From Frankiaceae bacterium (GTDB lineage Bacteria; Actinomycetota; Actinomycetes; Mycobacteriales; SCTD01), in assembly GCA_026786045.1 (NCBI GenBank), contig JAJAYV010000058.1:1-12071 (forward strand): 12,071 bases of DNA, written 5' to 3'. This document shows, piece after piece, positions 5,774-12,071 of this stretch (the stretch's first letter is position 1; each line of letters begins with the position of its first letter). A program made the translations under genes and the position numbers. The notes beneath the pieces were generated by a model. It worked only from the letters and a program-made list of their open reading frames with translations. It did no database searches and was not told where the DNA came from.

Positions 5774-6004
5774 CGTCTCTTCCTCTGATGTGTGGCGACT
5801 CGGGGCGGTCGTCGGCTGGCGGTCCGACCGCACGTCGTGCCGCAGGCGCGCCTGATCGCAACGCGTCGGCGGTTTTGAGGCCGCGACAGATGCCGGGGGC
5901 TAACAGGCGCTGGCCTCGTTCGTGGACAGTTTCCTCTGCGACCGCCCGCCAGCCAAGGGACGAAGGTCCTGTCTGACCTGCCACCCCCCGCTCGACGCCC
6001 AGCA
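5774..6004. other. hmp upstream region
   Basis: This 231-base stretch lies upstream of hmp and before the uncertain plus-strand ORF. It has lower codon regularity in every frame than the flanking genes, and ORFs crossing it look like shadows. The one element I can point to is GGGAC-GAAG-GTCCT at 5957-5970. No clear -10/-35 pair was found. Confidence 0.4.
5957..5970. promoter_or_regulatory. Single DosR-like palindrome between hmp and the plus-strand ORF
   Basis: GGGAC-GAAG-GTCCT contains the exact inverted repeat GGAC-N4-GTCC. It fits the GGGAC-N4-GTCCC core of DosR boxes with one mismatch. It is about 185 bases from the hmp ATG and 35-90 bases from possible starts of the plus-strand ORF. A single short site in very GC-rich DNA can arise by chance, and a partial match also occurs at 6304-6316 where no promoter is expected. 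Confidence 0.25.
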
Positions 6005-6457
6005 GTGATGTCGTCGCCGGCGTGGCGAGGCGGCCCGACCGGAGCGGTGCCCTCTCTGTCAGCATGGCTCGCTAAGAAGCCGCAGGCCGCCGGCGTCGAG
6101 ACCACCGGTGCGTACTTCGCCGGCGCCATGCACGAGTTCTGCGGCGCCTCGGCCGTCTTCGAGCTGGCCGAGCAGGCGCAGCAGGACGCGGCCGCGCACT
6201 TCCTGAGCGACTTTGGCGAGACCGGACCGGTGGAGGCCGCGATTCGGTTCTGCTGGGTCGAGCTCGCGGCAGAACCGGACGGTGCGAGGCATGCGCACTG
6301 CTCGGGCGGCTGTCCCGGTGCCCGAAGCTCCTACGGGGCAGGGTCTTCAGAGCGGCTACTCATGCCGCTGAGCGCCATCGACCAGGAAGCGGTAGATCAG
6401 GGCGTGGGTTGCGCAGCCGCGGGTCGCGTCGCGTGCCGGCCTACAGCACTCTGCTAG
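6005..6457 (+). CDS. Hypothetical protein, possibly broken at both ends
   Basis: The core, about 6075-6290, is convincingly coding, with G/C-ending codons and balanced residues. It contains AGVETTGAYFAGAMHEFCGA, SAVFELAEQAQQDAAAHF and FGETGPVEAAIRFCWVELA. I do not recognise the family. The core is probably helical. The ends are doubtful. The GTG/ATG at 6005-6010 has no ribosome binding site and its first ~20 residues look random. An ATG at 6064 (MAR) would lead straight into KKPQAAGVETT if one T before AAGAAG were absent. After about 6290 codon use degrades and the tail is Cys/Gly/Ala-rich, suggesting another frame slip or a lost 3' end. The TAG at 6455 shares CTAG with the convergent mtfA stop, which may be chance. 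Confidence 0.4.
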   Translation: MMSSPAWRGGPTGAVPSLSAWLAKKPQAAGVETTGAYFAGAMHEFCGASAVFELAEQAQQDAAAHFLSDFGETGPVEAAIRFCWVELAAEPDGARHAHCSGGCPGARSSYGAGSSERLLMPLSAIDQEAVDQGVGCAAAGRVACRPTALC

Positions 6458-7194
6458 GCGAAACGCACCGCCGGGTCCTGGCGGTAGAAGCGGGCGAGCA
6501 CACCGTAAAGGTCGGGCTCTGTGTCCCTCAGCTCGCTCGACTGCTCGAAGAACACCTCCGTCGCGACGGCGAAGAACTCGCCCGGGTTCGTCGCGCCGTA
6601 CCAGCGCATGGGGGGCCGGGGCCGGCCGGTGACGAGGTCGTCGTAGACGTCGGTGCAGATCCGCACCCAGTCGTCGCGGACGTCGCGCGGCAACAGCGGT
6701 GTGCCGTCGACGGTCCCGTCGAGCATGTCCAGCTTGTGCGCGAACTCGTGCAGCACGACGTTGTGACCACGGACGGTCCCGTGAGCTCCGGCCAGCGCCT
6801 CGTCCCAGGCGACGGCGACGGGACCGCGACCGCCCTGTGCCAGCCCCAGCACCGTCAGCGGCTCGTCGCTGACCGTTCCTTGGACGAGACCGGGGCGCGC
6901 GCCTGTGATCGTCAGGGTGCTCGGGTGCACGACGATCCCGCTGACGAGCCGGTACTGCTCCGGCTCGAGGTTCAGCACCAGCAGCGCGGCCTGCGCAGCG
7001 ATGACGACGCGGACGGTGTCGTCGAGAGTGAAGCCCTGCGCTGCCTCCCACCGCTTGCGGGACAGGAGCTGGTCGGTGACGACCAGCAACCGCCGACGCT
7101 CTTCGTCGTCCAGCACCTGCCACACGGCGAGATGCCGCTCGACGATCTCCGGACCGTCCTCGGGCAACCCGCGCCGTCGGGACCTCAGCTGCAC
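6454..7194 (-). CDS. mtfA: MtfA-type zinc peptidase (peptidase family M90)
   Basis: This 246-residue cytoplasmic protein carries the gluzincin motif HEFAH (residues 149-153: His149, Glu150, His153). A downstream segment, NPGEFFAVATEVFFEQ (203-218), supplies the third zinc ligand (a Glu, probably Glu213). YRLVSGIVVHPS and VAVAWDEALAG are further blocks shared with E. coli MtfA. E. coli MtfA interacts with the glucose-PTS repressor Mlc and has peptidase activity. Actinobacteria keep the family with an unknown partner, so the Mlc link should not be transferred here. The GTG at 7194 is the first start after an in-frame TAG about 24 bases upstream, with a weak AGGTG about ten bases before it. The size is slightly under the ~265 of the E. 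coli protein. It appears to stand alone. Confidence 0.9.
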   Translation of the reverse strand: MQLRSRRRGLPEDGPEIVERHLAVWQVLDDEERRRLLVVTDQLLSRKRWEAAQGFTLDDTVRVVIAAQAALLVLNLEPEQYRLVSGIVVHPSTLTITGARPGLVQGTVSDEPLTVLGLAQGGRGPVAVAWDEALAGAHGTVRGHNVVLHEFAHKLDMLDGTVDGTPLLPRDVRDDWVRICTDVYDDLVTGRPRPPMRWYGATNPGEFFAVATEVFFEQSSELRDTEPDLYGVLARFYRQDPAVRFA

Positions 7195-7343
7195 GGCGCC
7201 GTCACCTGCACCGGTCTACCCCAGCTCGTTGTGGGCCACCACCGGCGACACGAAGCGGTGTCGTCGAGGAGATGGGCTCGGCCTTGGTGCCCGCGAACTC
7301 CGAAGTCGTCCGCATCTAGTGGTCTCATCCGGTAAGGGATCGG

Positions 7344-7703
7344 TCACCGGTGCACGGCCAACCGTGACGAGGACCAGAGTCGAGGGGCTGCAGCAGTGAG
7401 CGCCACGGCCAGGACGGTGATGACGGCCTGCCCGATCCGGCCGAGGGTGATGCCCTCTGCGTCATCGAGGACGTAGTTGGCGTAGCCGTTGGCGGCGGCG
7501 TCGGTCAGGAGCACCGCGCAACTGAGTATCAGTCCCGATCCTCGACGCAACAGCAGCAGCACCGCGGCGGCGGGGTCGAGGACGGTGAGCGAGACGAAGT
7601 AGGCAGCGAGCCAGTCCGGCACGGACGGGTAGGCATCTAGGCCGCCAGCTGAACGAGGTGGTCGAAACCGGAACACATGGCCACTCGGATCTACCTCCAC
7701 CAA
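7344..7703 (-). CDS. Small multi-pass membrane protein, function unknown
   Basis: This frame gives up to 119 residues with three hydrophobic segments. They lie about residues 30-52 (WLAAYFVSLTVLDPAAAVLL), 56-72 (GLILSCAVLLTDAAAN) and 88-108 (RIGQAVITVLAVALTAAAP). The C-terminus is short and basic. No catalytic motif is visible and I cannot name the family. The 5' end is unsure. The frame opens with a TTG at 7703 and nearby GTG codons (7700, 7676). A GGAGG at 7694-7698 overlaps the first codons and would fit only a start further in. An ATG at 7678 is in another frame and stops after 13 codons. The protein may have lost an N-terminal helix, or the first ~25 residues may be untranslated. It lies between mtfA and the PP2C operon, in the same direction as both. 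Confidence 0.6.
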   Translation of the reverse strand: MVEVDPSGHVFRFRPPRSAGGLDAYPSVPDWLAAYFVSLTVLDPAAAVLLLLRRGSGLILSCAVLLTDAAANGYANYVLDDAEGITLGRIGQAVITVLAVALTAAAPRLWSSSRLAVHR

Positions 7704-7909
7704 CTCATCTTGTTGCCGTACTCAGCGGCATAAAGGTGCGGCAGCAGGATGAGGCGGCTGGGGGAATCGCTGGGTGGCCGACCCGGTTGCGCCACTCTTA
7801 GACTCCGGGCTCGACCGCAACGCTGACGACGCGCCGTCCGGCCTTGGAGGCAAGCGCCGCCGCCGCTCGACGAGAGGTGTCCCGGTCATCAGCAGACCGC
7901 GGCCCGACG

Positions 7910-9784
7910 TCACGGTTGAAGCACGAGCAGCGCGACGTCGTCGTCGGGTGCCTGCGGGAGCATCTGCTCGAGCAGGCGGTCGCAGGTCTGCTCGACGCCG
8001 CCCTCGCCAACCTTCGCGAAGGCGTCGGCGAGGCGCTCCAGCCCGACCGTGATGCTTTCGTCGCGGCGTTCGACAAGCCCGTCGGTGTACAGCAGCAGCG
8101 CTGACCCGGCCGGGAGCTCGGTGAGGTGCTCAGAGCGCTCGCGACCGGGGACGACGCCGAGCATGGGGTCGGAGTCGTCGTCTAGAACGGTGACGGTGCC
8201 ATCGGCGAACCGGATCATCGGCGGTAGGTGCCCGGCGCTGGACCAGCGCAGCCGCACCCCGCCGCTGTCTGTGGCGGACGGGTCTGACTCCACCCGACCC
8301 ACGAGTGCGGTCGCGAGCAGGTCGAGCTCGAGCCGGCCCATGGCCAGGTCGAGGTCACGTAGCAGGTCGGCCGGGCTGGCCTCGCTGTGCACAGCAAGAC
8401 CGCGCAGGAGGTTGCGCAGCTGCGCCATGCCGGCGGCGGCGTTGCGGTCGTGGCCGGCGACGTCCCCGACGCTGACCAGGGTGGCCGTGCCGGCCGGGTG
8501 GACGTCGTGCCAGTCGCCTCCGATCTGCGCGACCTGCACGGCCGGCAGGTAGCGCACGGCGACGGTCATCGAGTCCGAACGCATCGTGGGAGCGGTCAGC
8601 AGGCTGCGCTGAAGGCTTTCGGACAGACGCTCGAGCTGCGCCGAGACAGTTCGCTGGTCGGCGCTGGCCCGGATGCGTTCGAGGGCCTGGGTGCACTGCG
8701 CGGCGAACGCGGCGATGAGTTCGAGCTCGTCGGCGGGGATGCTGTCGCGCTCGTGCTTCCATGCCACCGACAGCGATCCGAGGATCCGGTCCATGAGACG
8801 CAGGGGCAGGAACGCCCACGACGACCTCTCAGTGTCCGCATAGACCTGCTCCATCTCCGGCAGGAACGCCAGGCCGGCGGTCCGGTTCGGAAGGACGAGC
8901 GGCTCGCCGGTCCGCCCGACGTGGCAGGCCGGCAGCGGGCTGTCTAGTGGGAGGTCGCCGTAGATGACCTGAACGCGCTCGTGCAGGCGGGAGCTGACCG
9001 CTAGCCGGAAGCGGTCGTCATCGCGGACCAGGACGGCGCCGCCGTCGACCCCAAGGACGGGCAGAGCCTGGTTGACGACGATGTCGGTCACCGCGTCGAC
9101 GGAGTCTGCTGCGAGCAGGCCGAGCGTGACGTTCGCGAGCTGTTCGAGCCTGGCCCTGGCTCGCAGCTCCGCCTGCTGGGCGATATCGAGCTCGGCCTGC
9201 ACGCGTGCTTCGGCTCGCACGGCCGCGAACAGCGCGATCTGGGAGGCGGCTGCCTGGGCAAGGACCTCGAGGGTGGCGAGGTCGTCGACGGACCATGCAC
9301 GCGGGACGACGTCCATGACGCAGAACGAGCCGAGGGCATGGCCGTCGGCGTCCAGGACGGGGAATCCGGCCCAGGCACGTACGCCCATGACGGCGACCGA
9401 CGGGTTGCACGCGGTGCGCTCGTGCGCCGCGGCGTCACCGACGGCGAACGGCGCCCGGTCCGCGATGACGTACTGGCAGAACGACTCCGACACCTGGTTC
9501 TGGCGACTGCCCGGCGCTGAGGTGTCGACGCCGCACGTCGCGAGCCAGAACGACCGCTCTGCGTCGACCACCGTCAAGAACGCCATGGGTGCCTTCAACA
9601 GGCGCGCGGCCAGCGCGGTCAGACCGTCCCAGGAGTCCTGCTTGGCGCTGTCGAGCAGCCCACTGCGCTCGACGGCAGCGAGGCGCTCGGCGTCGAGGAC
9701 CGCCGCGTCGACCGCACTCGCCGCACCCGCCACCGACGGAGCGTTGGCAGGGGAGGTCACGTCAGCAGCATGCCGCATCAGCAT
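7910..9784 (-). CDS. GAF-GAF-PP2C (SpoIIE/RsbU-type) serine phosphatase
   Basis: This is a 624-residue cytoplasmic signalling phosphatase. GAF1 spans about residues 35-185, with the SFCQYVIADRAPFAVGDA and LGSFCVMDVVPRAW blocks. An Ala/Gln/Glu-rich coiled coil (about 186-215) leads to GAF2 (about 216-372). The linker helix contains SLQRSLL (390-396), typical before SpoIIE domains. The phosphatase domain (about 400-624) retains its metal-binding acids: Asp424 and Asp427 in GGDWHD, Asp441 in GDVAGHD, Asp568 in YTDGL, and Asp614-616 near the C-terminus. It should be active. Such enzymes dephosphorylate STAS anti-anti-sigma factors in partner-switching pathways, but no STAS gene is in this window. 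I prefer the ATG at 9784 (ATG at 9778 is also possible). The frame runs on to 9901, but that part overlaps the 3' end of the upstream ATPase gene. Only 61 bases separate the two genes, which fits an operon. Confidence 0.9.
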   Translation of the reverse strand: MLMRHAADVTSPANAPSVAGAASAVDAAVLDAERLAAVERSGLLDSAKQDSWDGLTALAARLLKAPMAFLTVVDAERSFWLATCGVDTSAPGSRQNQVSESFCQYVIADRAPFAVGDAAAHERTACNPSVAVMGVRAWAGFPVLDADGHALGSFCVMDVVPRAWSVDDLATLEVLAQAAASQIALFAAVRAEARVQAELDIAQQAELRARARLEQLANVTLGLLAADSVDAVTDIVVNQALPVLGVDGGAVLVRDDDRFRLAVSSRLHERVQVIYGDLPLDSPLPACHVGRTGEPLVLPNRTAGLAFLPEMEQVYADTERSSWAFLPLRLMDRILGSLSVAWKHERDSIPADELELIAAFAAQCTQALERIRASADQRTVSAQLERLSESLQRSLLTAPTMRSDSMTVAVRYLPAVQVAQIGGDWHDVHPAGTATLVSVGDVAGHDRNAAAGMAQLRNLLRGLAVHSEASPADLLRDLDLAMGRLELDLLATALVGRVESDPSATDSGGVRLRWSSAGHLPPMIRFADGTVTVLDDDSDPMLGVVPGRERSEHLTELPAGSALLLYTDGLVERRDESITVGLERLADAFAKVGEGGVEQTCDRLLEQMLPQAPDDDVALLVLQP

Positions 9785-9845
9785 CCTGTCCCGCGGTTGC
9801 AGCCAGAACCCGTCCGTCGACCTGACGCCGTGGAGGCTGAAGTCC

Positions 9846-10292
9846 CTACCAGGATTCGACTTCGAACCACACCGTCTTGCCGACTGGCTCATCGCGGACA
9901 CCCCACCGAAGGGCGAGTCCGGTCATGAGCAGCAGACCGCGGCCGTCCAACGCCTCGTCATCCTGCTCGACCTGGCGCGGGTGCCGGGAGTTGTCGTCAG
10001 CGACCTCGACACGCACCCGGCCATTGAGGACGGTGACCGTGAGACGAGCAGGGCTGCGCCCGTGCACGAAGGCGTTGGTCACCGCCTCGCTGGTCAGCAG
10101 GACCACCGTGTCCGCCACCTCCACAGCAACGCCGGCTGCCGTGCATTGGTCCCGCGCGAAGCCGCGGGCTCGGCCAACAGCGTCCCGTTGGGCCGGAAGC
10201 GACAGGAGAGTCACCGCAGCATCGACAGCGCCGGGGGCACCCTCAGCATTGTCGTCACTTTGTGGAGCTACCCAGCCGCCCGGTAGCAGCAT
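9846..10292 (-). CDS. RsbW-like ATP-binding (HATPase_c_2) regulatory protein
   Basis: This 148-residue single-domain GHKL protein is of the anti-sigma/serine-kinase type. The N-box reads LLTSEAVTNAFVHG (66-78: Glu69, Asn73, His77). The next ATP-lid block is VADDN (97-101), and the G2-type loop is DGRGLLLMTGLALRWG (116-131). Family members bind a sigma factor or phosphorylate an STAS partner. Adjacency to a PP2C phosphatase supports a partner-switching role, though the targets are not in view. The start is uncertain. ATG 10292 has no purine-rich ribosome binding site and lies 38 bases inside the upstream repeat-protein frame, so translational coupling is plausible. The first ~25 residues are poorly constrained, and the conserved part begins at LLSLPAQRDAVGRARGF. 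Confidence 0.85.
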   Translation of the reverse strand: MLLPGGWVAPQSDDNAEGAPGAVDAAVTLLSLPAQRDAVGRARGFARDQCTAAGVAVEVADTVVLLTSEAVTNAFVHGRSPARLTVTVLNGRVRVEVADDNSRHPRQVEQDDEALDGRGLLLMTGLALRWGVRDEPVGKTVWFEVESW

Positions 10293-10506
10293 CACGGTCG
10301 GAGGCGTGCGCAGCCGCTTCGTCGCGCTCGTCGTGAGCACGGCGGCGGTCATCGGCGGCGTCGTCGCGGTCTTTGCTGGCACCGACCCGGTCACCTGCGG
10401 ACTCCATGCGATCCAACGCTCCGCTTTGGCGTTGCTCCGCGGCGACGTCGTCACGGACGTCGGCGGCAACATCGCGAGAGTCAGCAAGGCGGTCGCGGCC
10501 TGTCAC
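10255..10506 (-). CDS. Arg/Asp heptad-repeat protein of unknown function
   Basis: From a GTG at 10506 this is 83 residues built of seven-residue units: RDRLADS, RDVAADV, RDDVAAE, QRQSGAL, DRMESAG, DRVGASK, DRDDAAD, DRRRAHD, ERDEAAA. A tail ending GRLGSSTK follows. The pattern predicts a long charged helix or coiled coil. Similar Arg-Asp repeats occur at the N-termini of actinobacterial signalling proteins (GGDEF or ANTAR types), but here no output domain follows. The frame is open up to 10647, and ATG 10569 could add 21 non-repeat residues. I favour the GTG because repeats begin immediately and GGTAGG sits just before it. It precedes and overlaps the RsbW-like gene by 38 bases, suggesting the first gene of a three-gene operon. 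Confidence 0.5.
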   Translation of the reverse strand: MTGRDRLADSRDVAADVRDDVAAEQRQSGALDRMESAGDRVGASKDRDDAADDRRRAHDERDEAAAHASDRDAATGRLGSSTK

Positions 10507-10922
10507 CACGCCTACCCGCGCCTCACCCCTTGCAGCGACCCATAGCCTGACAGTAGTCGCATGGCCCATCAGCAGCCCCCGAAGCGTGCGCGCGAACTGT
10601 TTGCCGCCGGCCCGCACGAGGGGCCTACCGGCGGAGATGCGGTGCAACTCGTCCGCGGCTGCCGTTCTGTCCGGGACGACCAGTGTTCATCATCAAGCCG
10701 CAGGCTCACGGCGGCGCTGCGGCAACGTCCGCTCGGTGCAGCCGATCCTAGGCAGCACCTCTAGCTGGACCGTCCGCGAAGGGAGCCTGCTGGTGCTGCG
10801 GCGGGGGGTCTGAGCGGCGTGCGACTTGCACCTGGGGCAGGTGCTCGCCGAGGGCCGGGTCAGACTGGTCAGTGGTTCTGCCTGAACTCCGCTGCCCTGC
10901 AGGTGGACCCGGACCCGATCGA
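10507..10922. other. Intergenic region, no supported gene
   Basis: This is about 415 bases between the repeat-protein operon and the dehydrogenase-like fragment. Plus-strand ORFs here (the best starts at ATG 10561) have mixed third-position usage, no ribosome binding site and no recognisable motif. On the minus strand, GGCTATGGGT around 10542-10551 could be an extended -10 for the operon, but I find no good -35. The DNA is less codon-like in all frames than the flanks. Confidence 0.4.
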
Positions 10923-11345
10923 CTAGCCAGCCGCGGCTACTGCCGCCACGATCGCCTTGTCGCCGGAGCGGAGCTCGAGCACCATCCCGGCGGTGGCCGG
11001 GTCGTGCAGCAGCGCAGCGATGACGTCTGCGACGTCGTCGCGGGGCACCTCGCCGCGCGGGACACTCGGGGCCAGCTGTACCTGACCGGTGCCCGCGTCG
11101 TCGGTGAGCGCCCCAGGCCGCAGCACCGTCCAGTCGAAGGGCCGGGCCTGCACGTCGTCCTCAGCGGCCAGCTTGGCGCGGAGGTAGGTGACGAACGCGT
11201 CCTCCATGCCATCCGGGGTGGCTCCGTCGCGCACCTGCTCCACACCCATCGACGACAGCAGCACGTAGCGGCCGACCCCGGCCGCCTCGGCGGCGTCGGC
11301 CAGCAGCACCGCGCCGGCCCGGTCGACGCTGTCCTTGCGCTCGGC
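10923..11345 (-). CDS. Short-chain-dehydrogenase/NmrA-like NAD(P)-binding protein, C-terminal part only
   Basis: This is about 140 residues of an atypical SDR of the NAD(P)H-binding (NmrA/YwnB-like) kind. The visible blocks are ERKDSVDRAGAVLLADAAEA, GRYVLLSSMGVE, a Tyr-x-x-x-Lys in VTYLRAKLAAE, WTVLRPGALTDD, and RDDVADVIAALLHD. The N-terminal ~70-80 residues with the Gly-rich nucleotide-binding loop are missing. In their place the frame runs into a C/G-only stretch and then into an unrelated ATPase. I read this as truncation by a bad junction and not as a domain fusion. The TAG at 10923-10925 is a normal end. Substrate unknown. Confidence 0.75.
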   Translation of the reverse strand, partial: AERKDSVDRAGAVLLADAAEAAGVGRYVLLSSMGVEQVRDGATPDGMEDAFVTYLRAKLAAEDDVQARPFDWTVLRPGALTDDAGTGQVQLAPSVPRGEVPRDDVADVIAALLHDPATAGMVLELRSGDKAIVAAVAAAG

Positions 11346-11347
11346 GT

Positions 11348-11475
11348 GGGGGGCCCGGCCCCCGGCCGGGGGGGCCCCCCCCCCCCCCGCGCCCCGGCCC
11401 CCCCCCGGCCCCCCCCGCGCCCCCGCCCCCCCCCCCGGCGCCCCGCGGGCCCGCCGCCCCACCCCGGGGGCCGTC
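11348..11475. repeat. Low-complexity C/G tract, probable sequence artefact
   Basis: Nearly every base is C or G, with C-runs of up to about 14 on the plus strand. Translated on the minus strand it gives a Gly/Ala/Arg/Pro-only peptide. It sits exactly between the truncated halves of two unrelated protein families. Long poly-G calls on one strand are typical of low-signal reads from two-colour sequencing, so this is probably not genomic sequence as shown. Confidence 0.75.
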
Positions 11476-11927
11476 CGCGGGAGGACCAGGTCCACCTCGG
11501 CCAGCGCGCGAGCCGCGAGCAACGGCGGGGCGAGACCGCCGGCACCGGGCAGCCCCAGCCGCCAGGCCAGCGACCCGTGCTCGGGATCGCCGTCCGCGAC
11601 GAGGACGTGGTCCGCCCGCCGTGCCGCGAACACCGTGCCGAGCAGGGCGGTGGTCGCCGTCCGACCAGCACCGCCGCGTACGGACACCACCGCGATCCGG
11701 CGTCCGGTCGTCACCGGCGCTTGGGCGGCGGCCGCCAGCTCGGCGAGCTCCCGGACCGCGGCGTTGCTGGTGAACAGGCGGAGCGCGGAGTGTCCGATGC
11801 GGCGCAGCGTCGAGTCACCGGGCGGGACCCGGCCGACCAGGCGGGTGTCGAGGCCCGCCGCGCCGATTGCCACCCCCGGGTCCGGCGCGCGGCGGCGGTC
11901 CGCTCGCTGCGGTCCGGCTGGCGGCAT
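11463..11927 (-). CDS. MinD/ParA-like ATPase, truncated
   Basis: This segment of about 155 residues leads with helical sequence (LRLFTSNAAVRELAELAAAA). A P-loop region follows, RRIAVVSVRGGAGRTATTAL (77-95), then VLVADGDPEHGSLAWRLG (108-125). That arrangement is the MinD-like ATPase pattern of actinobacterial type VII secretion-associated and septum-site proteins. The usual deviant Walker A is KGGxGKT; here both lysines are arginine (RGGAGRT), so ATP hydrolysis may be altered or the base calls wrong. The sequence is credible to about residue 155 (LPRTAPG) and then dissolves into the C/G tract. The ATG at 11927 is only the first available start, since the upstream DNA is low quality. Confidence 0.65.
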
Positions 11928-11932
11928 CGGCC

Positions 11933-12071
11933 GTCCCCGCCGGGGCGGGTCGTGCCGGGGAGGGGCGGCCCGCCCCGGCCCCGCAAATGCGGGGGGCAGG
12001 GGGGATTGAGCGGGCGGGGGGGGGGCCGGCGGGGGCCGGGGGGTGGGGGGGTTAGGGGAGCCCCCCCCCCC
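11933..12071. other. Low-complexity end of the window, probable contig end
   Basis: G- and C-runs dominate and lengthen toward the last base, ending in a run of C. No frame has normal residue composition. This looks like degraded read ends at a contig terminus. I would not annotate genes here. Confidence 0.65.

Noticed and set aside
5451..6129. Minus-strand frames over the hmp 5' end and its upstream region
   Set aside because: They are out of frame with hmp over the shared part and have Arg/Pro/Ala-rich composition. No motif is present.
6304..6316. GGGC-N4-GTCCC resembling a DosR box
   Set aside because: It lies at the 3' side of convergent ORFs where no promoter is expected. It shows how often weak matches arise in this base composition.
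7245..7318. Plus-strand fragment ending VEEMGSALVPANSEVVRI before a TAG
   Set aside because: It reads like a protein C-terminus but is only about 20 codons, with no start and a frame change just upstream. It could be a relic but cannot be supported.
7722..7913. 63-codon minus-strand ORF after the phosphatase
   Set aside because: Apart from the GRGLLMTG echo it is Arg/Pro/Ser-rich and unlike any domain. I kept only the echo as a finding.
10561..10764. 67-codon plus-strand ORF starting MAHQQPPKRARELF
   Set aside because: Third-position usage is mixed, there is no ribosome binding site, and it is antisense to the possible 5' extension of the repeat protein. Not enough for a gene.

Overview
The window is very GC-rich DNA, and its genes end almost every codon in G or C. 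GTG starts are common. The families present (Acg-type nitroreductase, Rv0379-type dodecin, flavohaemoglobin, GAF-PP2C phosphatase beside an RsbW-type ATPase, a MinD-like ATPase of the actinobacterial kind) point to a high-GC actinobacterium. By overall feel it resembles Geodermatophilaceae or a related soil lineage, but that placement is inference. No tRNA, rRNA, CRISPR array, insertion sequence or phage module was seen.

Layout. 1-2117 (+): the 3' part of a c-di-GMP phosphodiesterase (EAL) gene with a recombinase-like helix-turn-helix tail. It stays open in frame into an Acg-family nitroreductase that has its own strong ribosome binding site. 2114-2272 (-): a 52-residue gene sharing its stop bases with the nitroreductase. 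Three evenly spaced GGGACGT elements resembling DosR/DevR boxes lie upstream of it. 2625-3323 (+): an Hsp31-like DJ-1/PfpI protein. 3394-3835 (+): an unidentified gene broken by a frameshift. 3919-5773 (-): a dodecin, a frameshifted Phd/YefM antitoxin remnant and a complete flavohaemoglobin (hmp). 6005-6457 (+): an unidentified ORF with a coding-like core. 6454-7194 (-): an MtfA-type metallopeptidase. 7344-7703 (-): a small membrane protein. 7910-10506 (-): a likely operon of an arginine/aspartate heptad-repeat protein, an RsbW-like ATPase and a GAF-GAF-PP2C phosphatase. 10923-11927 (-): one open frame that joins the C-terminal half of a short-chain-dehydrogenase-like protein to the N-terminal part of a MinD-like ATPase through about 125 bases of nearly pure C/G. 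This is very probably an artefactual junction. The last ~130 bases are also low complexity and look like a contig end.

Functionally, much of the window concerns redox, nitrosative and general stress: nitroreductase, Hsp31-like protein, dodecin, NO dioxygenase, and a partner-switching phosphatase with its kinase-fold ATPase. Together with the DosR-like sites, this suggests a hypoxia/NO/dormancy-type stress island. That reading is inference from gene families and short motifs. Several genes carry apparent single-base frameshifts, so sequence quality has to be settled before any of them is called a fusion or a pseudogene.
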